Shown one piece after another: positions 11,523-23,530 of a DNA stretch of 64,000 nucleotides (within the stretch, counting starts at the first letter, position 1; each line of letters begins with the position of its first letter). Below the pieces are notes generated by a model. It saw only the letters and a program-made list of their open reading frames with translations. It did no database searches and was not told where the DNA came from. Source of the DNA: Pyrocephalus nanus. Its lineage: Eukaryota; Chordata; Aves; Passeriformes; Tyrannidae. The DNA lies in NCBI GenBank assembly GCA_038380795.1, contig CM076268.1, forward strand, positions 5,266,001 to 5,330,000, in the 5' to 3' direction. Position numbers and translations under genes: made by a program.

Positions 11523-13170
11523 TTTGATCTGTACTACAACTGACTTTTAAACAGTGTTTGTTGTCACCATTTCCAGTACTGAGCCTGGCTCCACTCTCAA
11601 AAAGATCATAGACTAAACTTTAATCTAAATCTTAAAATTAGCAAAACCCTAAATATTAGAAAAACCTAAAAATCCAGTATTGATAGTCTTATAAATTGAT
11701 TTGTAGGGTATGAAATTTCTATCATCTGCCTTATACCAGCAGGTCCATGAAAAGTTATAGATTATGCACAGCAATATAAAAACCCCAAAGGCAGATTTAT
11801 TCTGGATATTAAGTCCACCAAACTGAACTATTAAGAACATTTCAGGGGAAAGAAAAGGAAAACCAAAACACATCCTTTTCTTTCCTCTGAACTAACGTAA
11901 CTAGAACAGCAGTCAGTGGTCAGAGAAGGTGGTAGCTCCAGAAGAGAGGTAGTCCGGATATTCCAAGTGAAAATGATTTTCAGGATTATGGACTGATTTC
12001 TCATTTCCTCCTCACTTGCAGCTCCCCCTCAAAAGGGAGATGGGGAGCAAAGAGGGCTTCTGCCTCCCTCTGGATAAGGAACTCTGGTTGAAGTGCAACA
12101 ACTGCTGAACTTTCAGCCTACAAACCCAAACACTCTGCAGTCAGGCACCAGCATAATTTTCATGGAAACCCTTTTGCTGTCAGTTTTACCCAAATTTCTT
12201 ACTCCTCTACTGCAGCCTCCAGGCCATGATGCAAGTTCAAATGCAAAATCTCAAATACAGTCCCACAACAGACAGAGCTTGCACTGAAGAGGTGTGGAGC
12301 TGCTAACAGGTTACTGTGGCCCTTGGCATGGCATCACACCTGCTGCCAGGTAGCCTTAGGATGCTTCAATGGCTCTAAATCTGGGGACAGACCAAGACTT
12401 TGCAACATTTTTAAGATCATAGCAGGAAGAAAGGCAATATTGAATTGGTCCTATAGCAGAACTTGGATGTAAATGGCCTCAGGGAAATTTAATGTCACCT
12501 TTCTTCACTGAATAGGTGATCAGGCATTGGAAGGGGCTGCCCAGGGAGGAGGTGGGGTCACCAACTCTGGAAGTGTTCAAGAAATGACTTAGTGCCCTAG
12601 CTTAGTTGAAAAAGTGATGTTTGATCTTGGATGTCTTTTCCAGCCTTCATGATTCCATGATTCTATGATTCTTTAGCCTTTCTACTTCTTTCATTTGCAC
12701 TTAACTCCCTCTGATCTCATTGGACCTGCTCTGAGTAGGAGGTGGGATTCCATTTTTTTCCCAGCTCCACAAGTCACCCTCCATTGCTCCTGTTATCTGC
12801 CCACAACATTCCATAGTTTTTTTGGGTTTTGTCTCCTTGTTGAAGTTCCTCAAGGCTACAGTGCAGGAGGGGCACGGTGGTCATAGGGTACAGTATGTAC
12901 ACATGGTGTACAGGGCTCTGCAGACATTTCTAAGCAGAACTCTGTGTCTGCTCCCCACAGAATTTATTCTCTTGTGCTTTCCTGCTGTTTTTCCTGTCCA
13001 TCTTCCCAGCAGTCAGGATGTACAGTTTTGACCCTCAGTGTTGCTCCGTGTGTACAAGGAGAGGACAGAAGTCAGGATGGGAAACACTTTTCCAGATTAT
13101 TTCGAGTGCAGACTCGACTCTTTGTAGGGAAAGAGAGATTCCAACTTAGGTGTGATCCTTACTCACATTA
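11523..13170. other. Non-coding unique sequence
   Basis: Contains the group D CR1 fragment at 12514. Otherwise no coding or RNA gene signal. Confidence 0.55.
12514..12673 (+). mobile_element. CR1 LINE 3' fragment, group D
   Basis: Sense CR1 with GGAAGGGGCTGCCCAGGGAG and CTGGAAGTGTTCAAGAAATG, then a tail of three near-tandem repeats (GATTCCATGATTCTATGATT). It is the best preserved octamer tail in the window. The internal sequence differs from groups A-C. Confidence 0.9.
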
Positions 13171-13396
13171 CAGAATCATGGAATGTCCTGAGCTGGAAGG
13201 GACCCACAAGGATCATCAAGTCCAACTCCTGGCCCTGCCCAGGACACCCCAACAATCCCACCCTGTTCCTGAGAGCGTTGTTCAAATGCTCCTTGGGCTC
13301 TGTCAGCCTTGGGGTCATGACCACTACCCTGGGGAGCCTGTTCAGTGCCCAACCACCCTCTGGGGGAAGAACCTTTTCCTGAGATCCAATCTAAGT
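13171..13396 (-). mobile_element. CR1 LINE 3' fragment, group B
   Basis: Antisense copy closely similar to that at 213: CAGAATCATGGAATGTCCTG, GGACCCACAAGGATCATCAA, GTCCAACTCCTGGCCCTGCC, and CCTGAGATCCAATCTAA at its truncated end. A 30-nt adenine run begins 14 bp beyond that end. Confidence 0.92.
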
Positions 13397-13409
13397 AATT
13401 ATAAGAAGG

Positions 13410-13439
<30 letters not shown>
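13410..13439. repeat. A30 homopolymer
   Basis: Thirty adenines preceded by AATTATAAGAAGG. It lies 14 bp beyond the truncated end of an antisense CR1. CR1 does not end in poly(A) and the tract is at the wrong end of that element, so it is an independent feature. Confidence 0.95.
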
Positions 13440-13442
<3 letters not shown>

Positions 13443-13771
13443 GAGCAGGACCAGTTTGAGTGGATGAACTGTGGAGTGACCCCATGGCACTGCCTGGGGT
13501 CTCAACCCCCTCCACCCTCTGCCTGGGTCAGCCCCTGGTGTGGTGGGGAGCAGACAGCCGTGGCTGGGGTGTGCTCAGCATCTCTCACAATGAATCCCCT
13601 CGGTGCTGGCAAGCCCTGAGCCCTGTCCCTGCAGCAGGGACTGCTCCCCCGACCAAATTAAAGAGATCAGATTTACAAGGGGGATAAAACCAAAACATCC
13701 CCCGGGGCCATGTGCCTGCTGCCACCTTGGAAAGGGCTCGGGGACAGGGACCAGCTCTGTGAGTGGATGCT

Positions 13772-13783
13772 GGGGGGGGGGGG
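13772..13783. repeat. G12 homopolymer
   Basis: Twelve guanines followed by a GTGTGTTGGTG stretch, and a C-run (CCCCCCCC, about 13803-13810) 20 bp downstream. The two could pair as a G/C hairpin. Confidence 0.9.
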
Positions 13784-13996
13784 TGTGTTGGTGCTGGTGC
13801 TCCCCCCCCGTGCTGGAGCACTGTGCCATCTCCCCCAGACACAGCCAAGCTGGCAAACATGGTGCTGGCATCTGTGTGCCAGCTCTGCAGGGCTGTGAGA
13901 GCCGCTCCTGATCCATCTGCAGCTGCAGCACGTGCCAGGCTGGGCAGGGTGGGCTGTGCCGGGGAGGCCATTAGAGGAGAAACTCCACAGCATAAT

Positions 13997-14060
13997 TAAA
14001 AAACAACAACAACAACCACCACCACCAAAAAAACCCCAAACCCAAAAACCATGGGTTTTT
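13997..14060. repeat. AAC/ACC triplet and A/C-rich low-complexity tract
   Basis: ACAACAACAACAACCACCAC followed by A-runs and C-runs, ending beside a T9-type run. Confidence 0.85.
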
Positions 14061-14187
14061 TTTTTCCCTTGCTACCCTGATTTTTTCCCTCTTCAGTTTA
14101 AAATTCCCTACTGGTTTTAATCAAACTCGGGTGAGATTCACAAGCTTGGTAAATTTAGGGATTTTTTTTTGGCGGGGAAAAAAAGCC

Positions 14188-14189
<2 letters not shown>

Positions 14190-14219
<30 letters not shown>
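14190..14219. repeat. T30 homopolymer
   Basis: Thirty thymines. No AATAAA complement or reversed transcript-like sequence adjoins it, so it is not obviously a retrocopy tail. Confidence 0.95.
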
Positions 14220-14223
<4 letters not shown>

Positions 14224-14554
14224 CAAGGGGAAATAAGGGAGTTTTTGCCAAGCAGGTTTTCCCAAGTTCTCATAGCTCTACATTATGTGGCTCTGTGACT
14301 GGAGCAGGCTCCAAGCCTGACTTCCAAATGACCTGGAAGGAGTCCTAAACCAATGTGGCTGCAGGCAAGTGGGAGCTGAACTCAGTGGATGCTGCAGCAC
14401 TGGAGGAGAGAGACAGGAATCCCAAATTGTGAAATCTGCCTTACCTCCACAAGGCAGAAAAAATCAAAGACTTCAGGCTTGTAGTTTTAAATGTATTTAG
14501 TGACACTGTTTTCCTGGAGATGTCTGAGTAAGGCTGAGCATAAAGCTCTTTCAC

Positions 14555-14663
14555 CAAAAAAAAGAAAAAGGAAAAAAAAAACCAAACAAAATAAAAAAGT
14601 GAAGTTATTCTATCATCTTGTTATCTGTATGGGAAAAAAAAAAAAAAAAGGAAAAAAAAAGAA
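14555..14663. repeat. A-rich low-complexity tract
   Basis: Three adenine runs separated by single G, C or short unique spacers over about 110 bp. Confidence 0.85.
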
Positions 14664-16384
14664 GTGGTAAATACACAACAACAATTGCTTTTTACCTTCC
14701 CATCGCTCCAAATATTGAATCTCGCCATGGCTGAGTCCCAGATGGTGAAGCATTTAACTTCATTTTCTAACCTCTTTTGGGGCTCAGTTTAATTTATTAA
14801 GAGGTTACTCTCAGGACAGATCACGCGACACGTAAGTGTAAACTGAACCCGGTATATCTGTGATTTACTAACTGGGGGACTTGAAAGCTCAAAAATAGTA
14901 GTTGTGTAGTACAGGCTGCAGCACAGGACAGGAGCTGGGAGTGTGTGGTGGGTGCCTGTGGAGAGGGCAGGGAGAGAGCCCAAAATCTTCAGGCTTTCCT
15001 TGCCTGCAGTGGTATCACATCTTAAGGCTTCTTGCTGCCTCCCCTCTGAGCTGTGCAAGCAGAGAGCTCAGGTTTCAGCTCCTCTCACAGCCTCAGCCTT
15101 GGCCTGGAAGTGAATTTGGTGGCTGTCACTGTGATAAGCACCGTTAGCTCCTCCACATCCAGGACACGAGATATTTCCACCTTTTTTTCTCCTGTTGCAG
15201 GAATTCACTGTGTTGCCTGGCCACTGATGCCTCTGGAACTGACTATACACCAGATCTGGAAAGCCATCCTTGTTTTCCCACTGTTTTTATGATTCTTTAA
15301 GTATTTCTTCCCGTGTCAGCTTTTTCTGGGGCACTGCTCCATCCCCTGTGTGCTGCCCCACCACAGGCTCCTCAGGGTCACTGGGCATCTTTGCTCACCT
15401 GCTCCTCAGGGTCATGAAACCAACAGCCACCCTTGTGGTCACCCTGCTAGTTCCAAAACCCACAGATTTTTACCATATTAGGCCAAAGCACACAATGGGA
15501 GTAGATGCCCATCATGGCATGACCTGCAAGCCCAGAGCAGTGCTGGTGCAAGAGCATCATCTCGTCTTCATTTCTCAGGGTTGTGCTTAGCAGAACTCTG
15601 GAATAACACCTTTCAAGAGGAGACTGGGAACCTCCTAGCTGTTTCCCAGCTGAAGGAAGAGTGACCAATGACTTCATTGCAAATGAAAGGAGCAGAACTC
15701 GTGCCAGGGAGAGATGGTGTAGGCGATAGAGCTGTTTTCTGCTCGGCCGCTGTTTCATTGTAGCTCTTGGAACGAGCCAGCACTGTGGTTATTAATTTAT
15801 TATTATGTGAATTCCAGCTGTTGATCCTGTGTTTTACCCATGAACAGAAAAAACAGCCACTCACCGAGACTGAGAGTTAATGAATTTCAGAGTTAGTCGT
15901 GCAAGACCGTCCACACAAGCTGGCTCTGGTGGCATTGGCCGGCGTGGACTCACGACACAGGGCAGGATGGAAGCTACAGAGTGGGGAAAAGGAGGCTTGC
16001 AGTTTGGCAGGAGATTGCCACAGCTGGGGGGAGCTGAAGAGCTGCTGAAAAGGGCTTTGGCTTAAATAACCATCCTCCTCTGAGCCAGGGGTAGGGGTTG
16101 TGTCGGGGAAGGGGGAGTGCAAAGAACCGGCCATATGTTTTAGGCCAGTCATTATAAATTACACCCACTCTTGCCTCGCTGCTGTGTCAAAGATGAAGCG
16201 AGTGTGTTTTATTAGGAACAGAGATAAACTCATGCTCTTGGCTCCGTGGGATGGGAAAGACCTACTGAGGTCTTCCCAGCACCTCCCACAGGTAAACCCA
16301 ACTCTGCCACCCTCGAGCAGCGCCTTGATCTGGCATTTTGCAAGCCAGCAGACCCTACCCCTTTAGTTTTCCGTGTCCACTGTT

Positions 16385-16745
16385 GATACTTGATGTTTAA
16401 ATCAATTACATAGACATTTAAGTCTCTTTCACATGCCAGCACATGGCCCTTGTAAGCCTTCGGGGTTGGGGGCAAGGAGGGGGGTGTTGGCTTTTGCGAG
16501 CAGTGTGTACATTAATTCCAAGGTAAAGAGCTGCAGTAAATCACTTAATGCCTGCATCAAGTCAGTTGTTGTTGTTTTGGTGAATTGGGACCATATTCGG
16601 GACTATAATAACCTAATAATGGACAGTGCAGGCATAGACCACACTGTAATGTATATTGTAGGGGAATATGGTAATAGTCTGAAATGGCAATTCTCCTAAA
16701 TAAATAGCACATCAACTTACTTAAACCTAATCATAAATGGGACAA
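16385..16745. promoter_or_regulatory. Candidate conserved non-coding element
   Basis: AT-rich, repeat-free sequence with dense TAAT cores (CATTAATTCC, CACTTAATGCC, AACCTAATAATGG) and a CArG-like CCATATTCGG at about 16591-16600. That site has one C in the AT core, so it is not a perfect serum-response element. Confidence 0.18.
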
Positions 16746-17248
16746 ATTGGACCCATGTGCAAACAGAAACCTGAGCAGAACTCAGGAGTTAAAGAAGCCA
16801 TTGTTTCCAAGCCTGACCCTGGGCAGAGAAAGCCTGTGTCAGGTTACATCTGTTAAAATGATTCTAATGCCAGCCCAGTATTTTAATTATAAATATATAA
16901 AACATTTAATAAGAAGACATTCTGGGCTTTCTAAGCCTTTAAAAACTGGATGTGGGCGGAGTGGGTAGAATGGTGTTCCATGTGCCCCAGACAGGGTGCC
17001 AGCGTATAATGATTGAATGTTTTCCTGTAATAAATTGAAAAAATCTGGTTTGTAAGAATGGATCCAAATCACTTGGCATTAGAAAGGTAATTTGTTACCT
17101 AGCTTCCTCTTGGAAACGGACTGCTTCCAAGTTAGCTGGAACTTAGTTTCTAGGGACTGCGATGTCCAAAAAGAGAAAGAAAGAGCAACCAGGATGCTCA
17201 GGGCTCTGATGTTAAAACACACACATGCTGCTTTTTTCTGCCTCTTTC

Positions 17249-17347
17249 TTTTTTTTTTTTTTCTTCTCAGTTTTTTAGTCCTCCCTCTAATGGCTCCAAA
17301 CACAAGATTCAGCAGCCAAAAAAAGAGGGGGAAAAAAAAAAAAAAAG
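17249..17347. repeat. Paired T-rich and A-rich runs
   Basis: T14 near 17249-17262 and A15 near 17332-17346 are separated by about 70 bp and are complementary in composition. Confidence 0.7.
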
Positions 17348-19136
17348 AGGTTACTCAGGACAAAAGCCAGATCTATAGCCACCTTCTTTGTACCTTTCCA
17401 AATCTCAAGCCTGCTTAATTATGATTAATTGCCACATGGATAATCAGATACAGTTTCAAAAGGTTGGAGATGACAGTCCAAGGACACCAGGGAAGAAGGA
17501 AGGTTCGCCTTTGTTACAAGCAAAAAAAAAAAAAGAAGAAGAAAAAATAAAAATACCAGGTCCCTTCCTCAGCCCATAACCTTTTCTTATTTTAACAATT
17601 CCAAACGGAATTAATACCATCAGTATATTGTTCCTGCTCCTGGGAATTGAACTTCAACTGTACAATTTCTGCAGCTGTCAGTTTTTGCAGCCCTCCTGTC
17701 AATAACGCAATGTTGGGGTGCCCTTCTTCTTGAATGAAAGCAGTTTCAAGTTTCTGCTTTATGTCTGTGCTTTCTGGGTGGTGTGACATGATGAGAAAGT
17801 ATAAAAAAATAATAACAGCAGTTAAAAAGCTTCCACTCTTGACTTAACTGGATCAAATGTAATAGAGTACAGTCTTTTCTCCTGATTTCCTTTGCTTGTT
17901 TTAGAAAACACTGTGAAAAGTGCAGGAGATTTTGTCTTGCCAGCTCTTTCCTCCATTTAAAATCCCTTTGGCTAAGTCAAGGATCACAGTATGTCATTTC
18001 CAGCCTAACAGAAGTGCTGGGCCTTGTTCAGCTCCTATTACTAGGAGGCAAATCCCTAGGTTGCAGGCGCCAGTGTTTCTGCCTTTGGCTCCATTCCCAG
18101 TATTGTTTCCTTCATTACATTCCAGAGTGCCTCTCAGCCAGTTAATGTTTGCACTGGGAGGTCCAAATATCCAGCAATCAGCACTGAACTTTTCTCTTTT
18201 TGTTGAGAATTGCAGGTTTCAAATGCAATCACTGGCTTTAAAGAAAAACTTACAGGTGAACACAACAGCACTAATTTCCATTTTATTCACAAACAGTTAT
18301 ATTTTCGGCGGTTTCTCCATGTGCACTCGTAAAACACCTTTAGAAAATGTCTGGCTTTTTCAGAGCTTGGAGGGGCTGGAGTTTTTTTAGGGATTTTGGG
18401 GAAAAAATACTGCCCTCTGTGCACCTCTCGCACACTCTCTATCCCCACATCAACACAAGTCCCGTGCTCGGGCATTAACACTGAATGTTCTCCCTAATAA
18501 TACAAATACACTCTTATTTTCATTTAAAACCTAATGAAATGTATTTTAGTGATGAAGAAATTGGATGCAATAATTTGTGTGGTGTGAAGGCTCAGTGTTC
18601 ACATGGGTTTGTGCCCTGTGAGCATGGGGTGGGAGGTTTGGGGTTTAAATGGCTTATGGTGCAATTTGATTTTTTTTTTTTTTTGTGTCATCTAATTTCT
18701 AAGAGCAAGGATAACTTGCAGCCTTTTGTGCTGCTTTCAGCCAAGACACTGGGAGGCATAGAGGGAATTCATCCTCAGTGTTTTCCATGAATATTTTTCC
18801 ATATGTTCCATGGGTGGCTTTGGGTGCCTCCACTGAGCTGCACCCTGGATTGATGGACAGCTCTGGGAGCAGCACCCAGATTCTCCTGCCACCAGAAACT
18901 CCTGCAAACAGCAAGAAAACTTTCTGTAAAGTGACAGAGGAAAATATCTTTATTTTCAGAAGCTGTGCCAGGCTGCACCTCAGGCAATTTGAATTGTACT
19001 ATAGGAACACTGTCAATAGGAGAACCCTGTGTGATTTGCTTTCTACAGGTTTACTATTAAGTTACAAGAACCAAGCACGGGTCGCAGGCTCGATTAAGCA
19101 ATTAAAAAGAGTCCACAATATTTCCTTGTGGAGAAA

Positions 19137-19175
19137 TAAAATAAAATAAAAAAAAAAAAGAAAAAAAACCCCAAA
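19137..19175. repeat. AAAAT/poly-A low-complexity tract
   Basis: Three AAATA units followed by A-runs broken by single G and CCCC. AATAAA hexamers are part of the repeat, so I do not call it a polyadenylation site. Confidence 0.8.
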
Positions 19176-21035
19176 AAATATGTACAGGTTGGGAAATCCT
19201 CAGTGTTTTCCATAAAGCCTCCAGCAATGCTTCCACCCATGATCATATGTCATATGGATGGTGTCACAGTGTCCTAAGGGTGCTCGCTCACAGCGATGAT
19301 ATCGAATTCATGGAAGTGTATATGCTCAGAGAGAATACTAATGTTAACTCAGTCTAAATAACAACACTGCCAAAGGAGGAAAGCAAAAGATGAAATACAG
19401 TGGATTTCAGGAGGCAACAAGCTCTCATTTATTAAGATCACAGGCATTTTACAGGTTACAAATCATAAAGCAGAAATAACTTCATAATATACAGGTCAGG
19501 AATGTGCCTGGGATATTGAGGAACTATTTCCTTGGCAATAATCTGCCACAGATAGTCAGGAGCGTGCGTTTTCTGGCACAACAAATCACTGCTGATTAAT
19601 TTTGTCTGCCTTTGTCTCAGAGAAGCGCCGAGACACTTCCCTGTGTGTTTTGTACTTACTCCACTTCCGTGCTATTCTTCCTCCACGCATGATTTTTTGC
19701 AAGATAGGCCAAACACAATACTCTTTGTGTTACTTCTTTGACATCATTTTTGCCTGAACACAGCGTGCCTGGGGCGGTTAAATCTGTAAAACCAAGGCAC
19801 AGGCTTCTGTGGCAGCTCAGCCTGGAAGGTGTCACGGGTCTGAGACCAGCAAAGGATTTGTGGGAGAGGAGAAGCCCCACTCTGCCAACACTGTAAATGT
19901 GCCTGTCTTTACAACTCATGAGGAGGTGAAGATACCTCCACAATGGCCATGGTAGCAGCAACAACAAACTGGGATCTTTTTCCTCTTTGCTGACACTCAG
20001 GGATAAATCCCAGGGCCAGTTGTGGAAATTACTGCAAGAAGAGAAAGTGGAGTTTCTCGCTTGAGGAGCAACAAAATCAGGGCTGGCTGCAGCTGGGAAA
20101 ATGAGGGAAGGACTGTACAGCACTGCAGCATCTTCCCCACACTTTATTTATTGCATCCTAGAGCCAGCAGGGCTGGATGGTGGTCTGTCTCATCGACCTC
20201 ACTCAGGAACTTCACAGCATCCCCAGAAGGACAATAGACATGATAAATGCCAAAGGCAGTGTCAAACCCTATAACTTTCCTAACATTAAATTAATATTCA
20301 CAGCTATTAAACATCAACATATCAGAAATGGAGTATCTCCAAAGCAGGTGTAAACTTCTCCAGGCTCCCTGTGCCAGCGGTGTGAGACAGCCACAAGTTA
20401 TTATTTATGCATATTCTCCTTACTTTCTTAAAGTTTCAGTGCTTTTGATAGAGATTCCCAGTTCCATACTGGTTATAATGAATCATCCTGAAAGGTGATT
20501 AACATTCAGGAAGTGAGAGAGGTGTGGTAAGTAGGGGTTCAGGAGAAACCAGGCAGGAAGGATGCTCTGGTATGACAGACAAACACTCAGAAGAAAGCTC
20601 CAGAGGAAGGAGAGTTTGGAGGTTGGTTCACAGGGAAGGGCATTCCCACAGGAGTAGGAGGGAGGATGAATAGTGTCCTTGCAAAACCATAATTGCAATG
20701 TAACCAAAATGGTTTGTGAGCACTGATAGATTTGGAGAGAAGGATGACTTGTGCTGGTCCTCATCAGTACCCCAGATCACCTCCATGGCACACAGGCCCC
20801 TGGTTCACAAGGCTAAAAATCAGACTTTTGAGGGACAAAAGCTGGTAGCAACAAGCCTTCCTGCAGAAGAAGGTCTGGGAATAAAAAACACTCCCCACTT
20901 GCAGAGAGTGTGTATTGAGGGCATGATGGTTCAGCCTTTGAGCCCTTTGGTCAGTAAATCTGTGGGAGTTTGTACCTGCCCAGAGAGACTTCTGGGCTGG
21001 ACTTCACCTCCTTGGCTGAAGCTGGCTTGGTTTTC

Positions 21036-21278
21036 ACGGAATCCTACAATGGTTTGGGTTGGGAGGGAAAAATAAAGCTCATCCAGTCCCATCCCCTGCC
21101 ATGGGCAGGGACACCTTCCACTAGCCCAGGTTGCTCCAAGCCCTGTCCAGCCTGGCCTTGGACACTTCCAGGGATGGGGCAGTCACAGCTTCTCTGGGTA
21201 ACCTGTGCCAGGGCCTCCCCACCCTCACAGGGAAGAATTCCTCCCTGATATCCCATCTAACTCTGTCCTCTGGCAATT
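21036..21278 (-). mobile_element. CR1 LINE 3' fragment, group A
   Basis: Antisense copy: CACGGAATCCTACAATGGTT, CCATGGGCAGGGACACCTTC, GGTTGCTCCAAGCCCTGTCC, CTTCTCTGGGTAACCTGTGC, ending near CCCATCTAACTCTGTCCTC. Confidence 0.92.
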
Positions 21279-22421
21279 AAAAACTTTCCTCTTTCAGTTT
21301 TGCTTGTTTCATTTGTGGCAACATCTCCCAGAGTTTCCCCCAAACCCCATCTTATCTCCCAAAGGAGAGAGAACAAATTAAGCCCCACCCCAGGCTCTGC
21401 TGCCTCAAGAACTGCAGGAGGAGGAGCCCCCTCTGCCATCTCAGGTGGCTGCAGTGATGACTGGTGCTCCTACTTATATTGGAAAAGTGGAGAAGATTTT
21501 CATAGAAGACTTTCTTAACTGAGGCTGATACAAACCTGGAGAAGTGGTTTGTTTCTCTATTTACCTAATTTATCTTCCACGTGATTGGAGTATTCATGGA
21601 AAATAATATTGCTGTTACAGCTTCTGTTGTCAATACTCGCCTCCCACTCACATTCCCTGAGCTCCCACCTTCATCCTCATCCCTTTCTCCCTCCAGAATT
21701 ACAACCAAACCAAAACCAATGTGTTCATAACATTTCTTCCAACTCCAAAAAAACCCTGGAAGAAAACAAACAGCTAGCAGATGCTGATTTTCTCACTTAA
21801 CTGCACATATTTTATAGTAATTCTCTCTGATTTTCTCCCAAGACACCCACCTGACCTTCCTTTCTTTCCAGTTTCTCCCAGTAGTGGCCAAACACTGCTA
21901 GTCATTTAAGAGTCAGCCCATGGAAATAGGCTGCAACTAAGACAAATTTACCCTCTGACCTCAATGCCTTTGAGTGCACAATAGAGATCAAGAAATGTCT
22001 TTGCTAAAAGGAATGCATTTTCCTTGGCATAAACTGATTTTTAGACCAAACCAAATTAATGCTACAAAGAGAATTTTACTAGTTTTCTTTTTGCTGTTTC
22101 ACAAAACCACATGAAAAAAAAACAAAAACAAATCAGTGAGTTTAGAAGGAAGAATGACAAAACTCATTTTCCAAGAATTTTCAAGCAAATAAAAATGGAA
22201 CAAAAATATTTTTGCTTCTCTCTACGTAACTGTGAGTGACTTGCAAGCATGAATTAATTGTTAATTAATGCACTGCTATGAAGCAGGGATTAGTTAGCCC
22301 AGAATTTTTCAAATTTGTCCGTAGACAATTTGGTTGGGAGAGCATCTCCAGAGCGAGTCCTTGTCCAATTCTGGTGGGAGCCCAAAATCTCTATGGCAAC
22401 TGGCACAATAATCTATGTAGG

Positions 22422-22439
22422 AAAAAAAAAAAAAAAAAA
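22422..22439. repeat. A18 homopolymer
   Basis: Eighteen adenines in unique sequence. Confidence 0.9.
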
Positions 22440-23463
22440 GAAAGTTTGAAAAGCTCTTCAAATGGATTTTAGCTGCCTCAGTTATCTGAAAATAAGGAGG
22501 AGGCTCCACATATCCAGGCAGTCAGTTTTCCATGCACCACCAACTGTCTTGGGGGTCTCATGTCCAGTCAGGACCAGTTCAAGCCTGTTTTGGGCTGGAT
22601 AGGCTGAGATGCAGAGTGAAGGGAGGTTTCCTGCTCACATCCCAACTTCACTGCAAGACCTGGGAACAGAACTTTCCAGCCTTTCCCATCCTCAAGGAGC
22701 AAAGCTTATATTTTTCAGTCTAGATTGCTATTTTCTTTTTCAGATTAAGGAAAACAAAAATGAGAGAAAAAGAAAACTGGTGACTCATGGCAGTTTCTGT
22801 GCTGAAACACAGCTGCCCTTGTCACAGGAACACGATTCTTAGAGCCTGCATCCAAAATTTATTGCAAAATAAAACTGAGACTTCTGAAAACAACCAGGCT
22901 AAATGATGTTTCTATTTTTTTTTTAAATATATATTGGTAAGTGTAAGTCCAAGGTGCAGCCTGAATCAAGGGTAGGACTGGAAACTTGAGAGAAACTCGG
23001 TTCTTGTGAAATTTTCAGGCAAACTTTGCAAACCCAGACAATACTGGCTGCACAGGCTTCAAAATCAGTTTGTGGTTTTAAAAGCTTTGATGCTTTTAGA
23101 CTTCCTGGGATTCCTTTGGTGGCAGGTCAATATAGCAACACCCACACCACCACCCAAAAATAATGCAGTGGTTTTTTTTCTGGTCCTGTCATTGGCAATG
23201 AGCAGGAAGTCCTGAGTCCAATGATCCCAAATCAGGAAACAAAAGGACTATGCACATGTGTAAATCTACTCCTAAACTGAATGATGCAATTTTAGGGAAA
23301 ATATTCCCTGCTTTCTACAATATTTCTGCTTTCAAAACACAGAGACCTTTGGGCTGACTTGTTGAAGCTTGAATTGCCACCACTCTGAGGTTAATAATTG
23401 TCTCATTAGCAGGGTGCCAAACTTCTGAAAATGAACAGTAAGAAAAAAAAAACACCTTTGGGA

Positions 23464-23530
23464 TCATGAAATCACAGAATGGTTTGGGCTGGAAGGGACC
23501 TTAAAGACCATGTAGTTCCAGCTATCTGCC
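23464..23530 (-). mobile_element. CR1 LINE tail remnant, group A
   Basis: Only the terminal 65 bp or so are recognisable (AATCACAGAATGGTTTGGGC, TGGAAGGGACCTTAAAGACC). The usual CCCCTGCCATGGGCAGGG block is absent, so the insertion was very short or has been cut. Confidence 0.85.

Larger units (their letters stand above)
13440..21035. other. 7.6 kb without recognisable CR1
   Basis: GC-richer at 13.5-14.0 kb with overlapping chance frames on both strands, then AT-rich. It holds the G12, T30 and A-rich tracts and the 16.4-16.7 kb regulatory candidate. A segment at 19.26-19.6 kb (GCTCGCTCACAGCGATGATA) retains a few CpGs. The 156- and 155-codon frames at 17.9-18.4 and 19.7-20.1 kb show no domain. 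Confidence 0.5.

Noticed and set aside
13410..13439. A30 as the tail of a processed pseudogene
   Set aside because: The sequence before it is the truncated end of an antisense CR1, with no polyadenylation hexamer and no transcript-like sequence.
12944..13444. 166-codon open frame as a gene
   Set aside because: Its C-terminal half is an antisense CR1 fragment and it ends in polylysine encoded by the A30 run.
13176..13999. Overlapping frames on both strands as a compact gene cluster
   Set aside because: The region is GC-rich and stop-poor. Frames overlap in several phases on both strands and none has codon structure, a domain or splice support.
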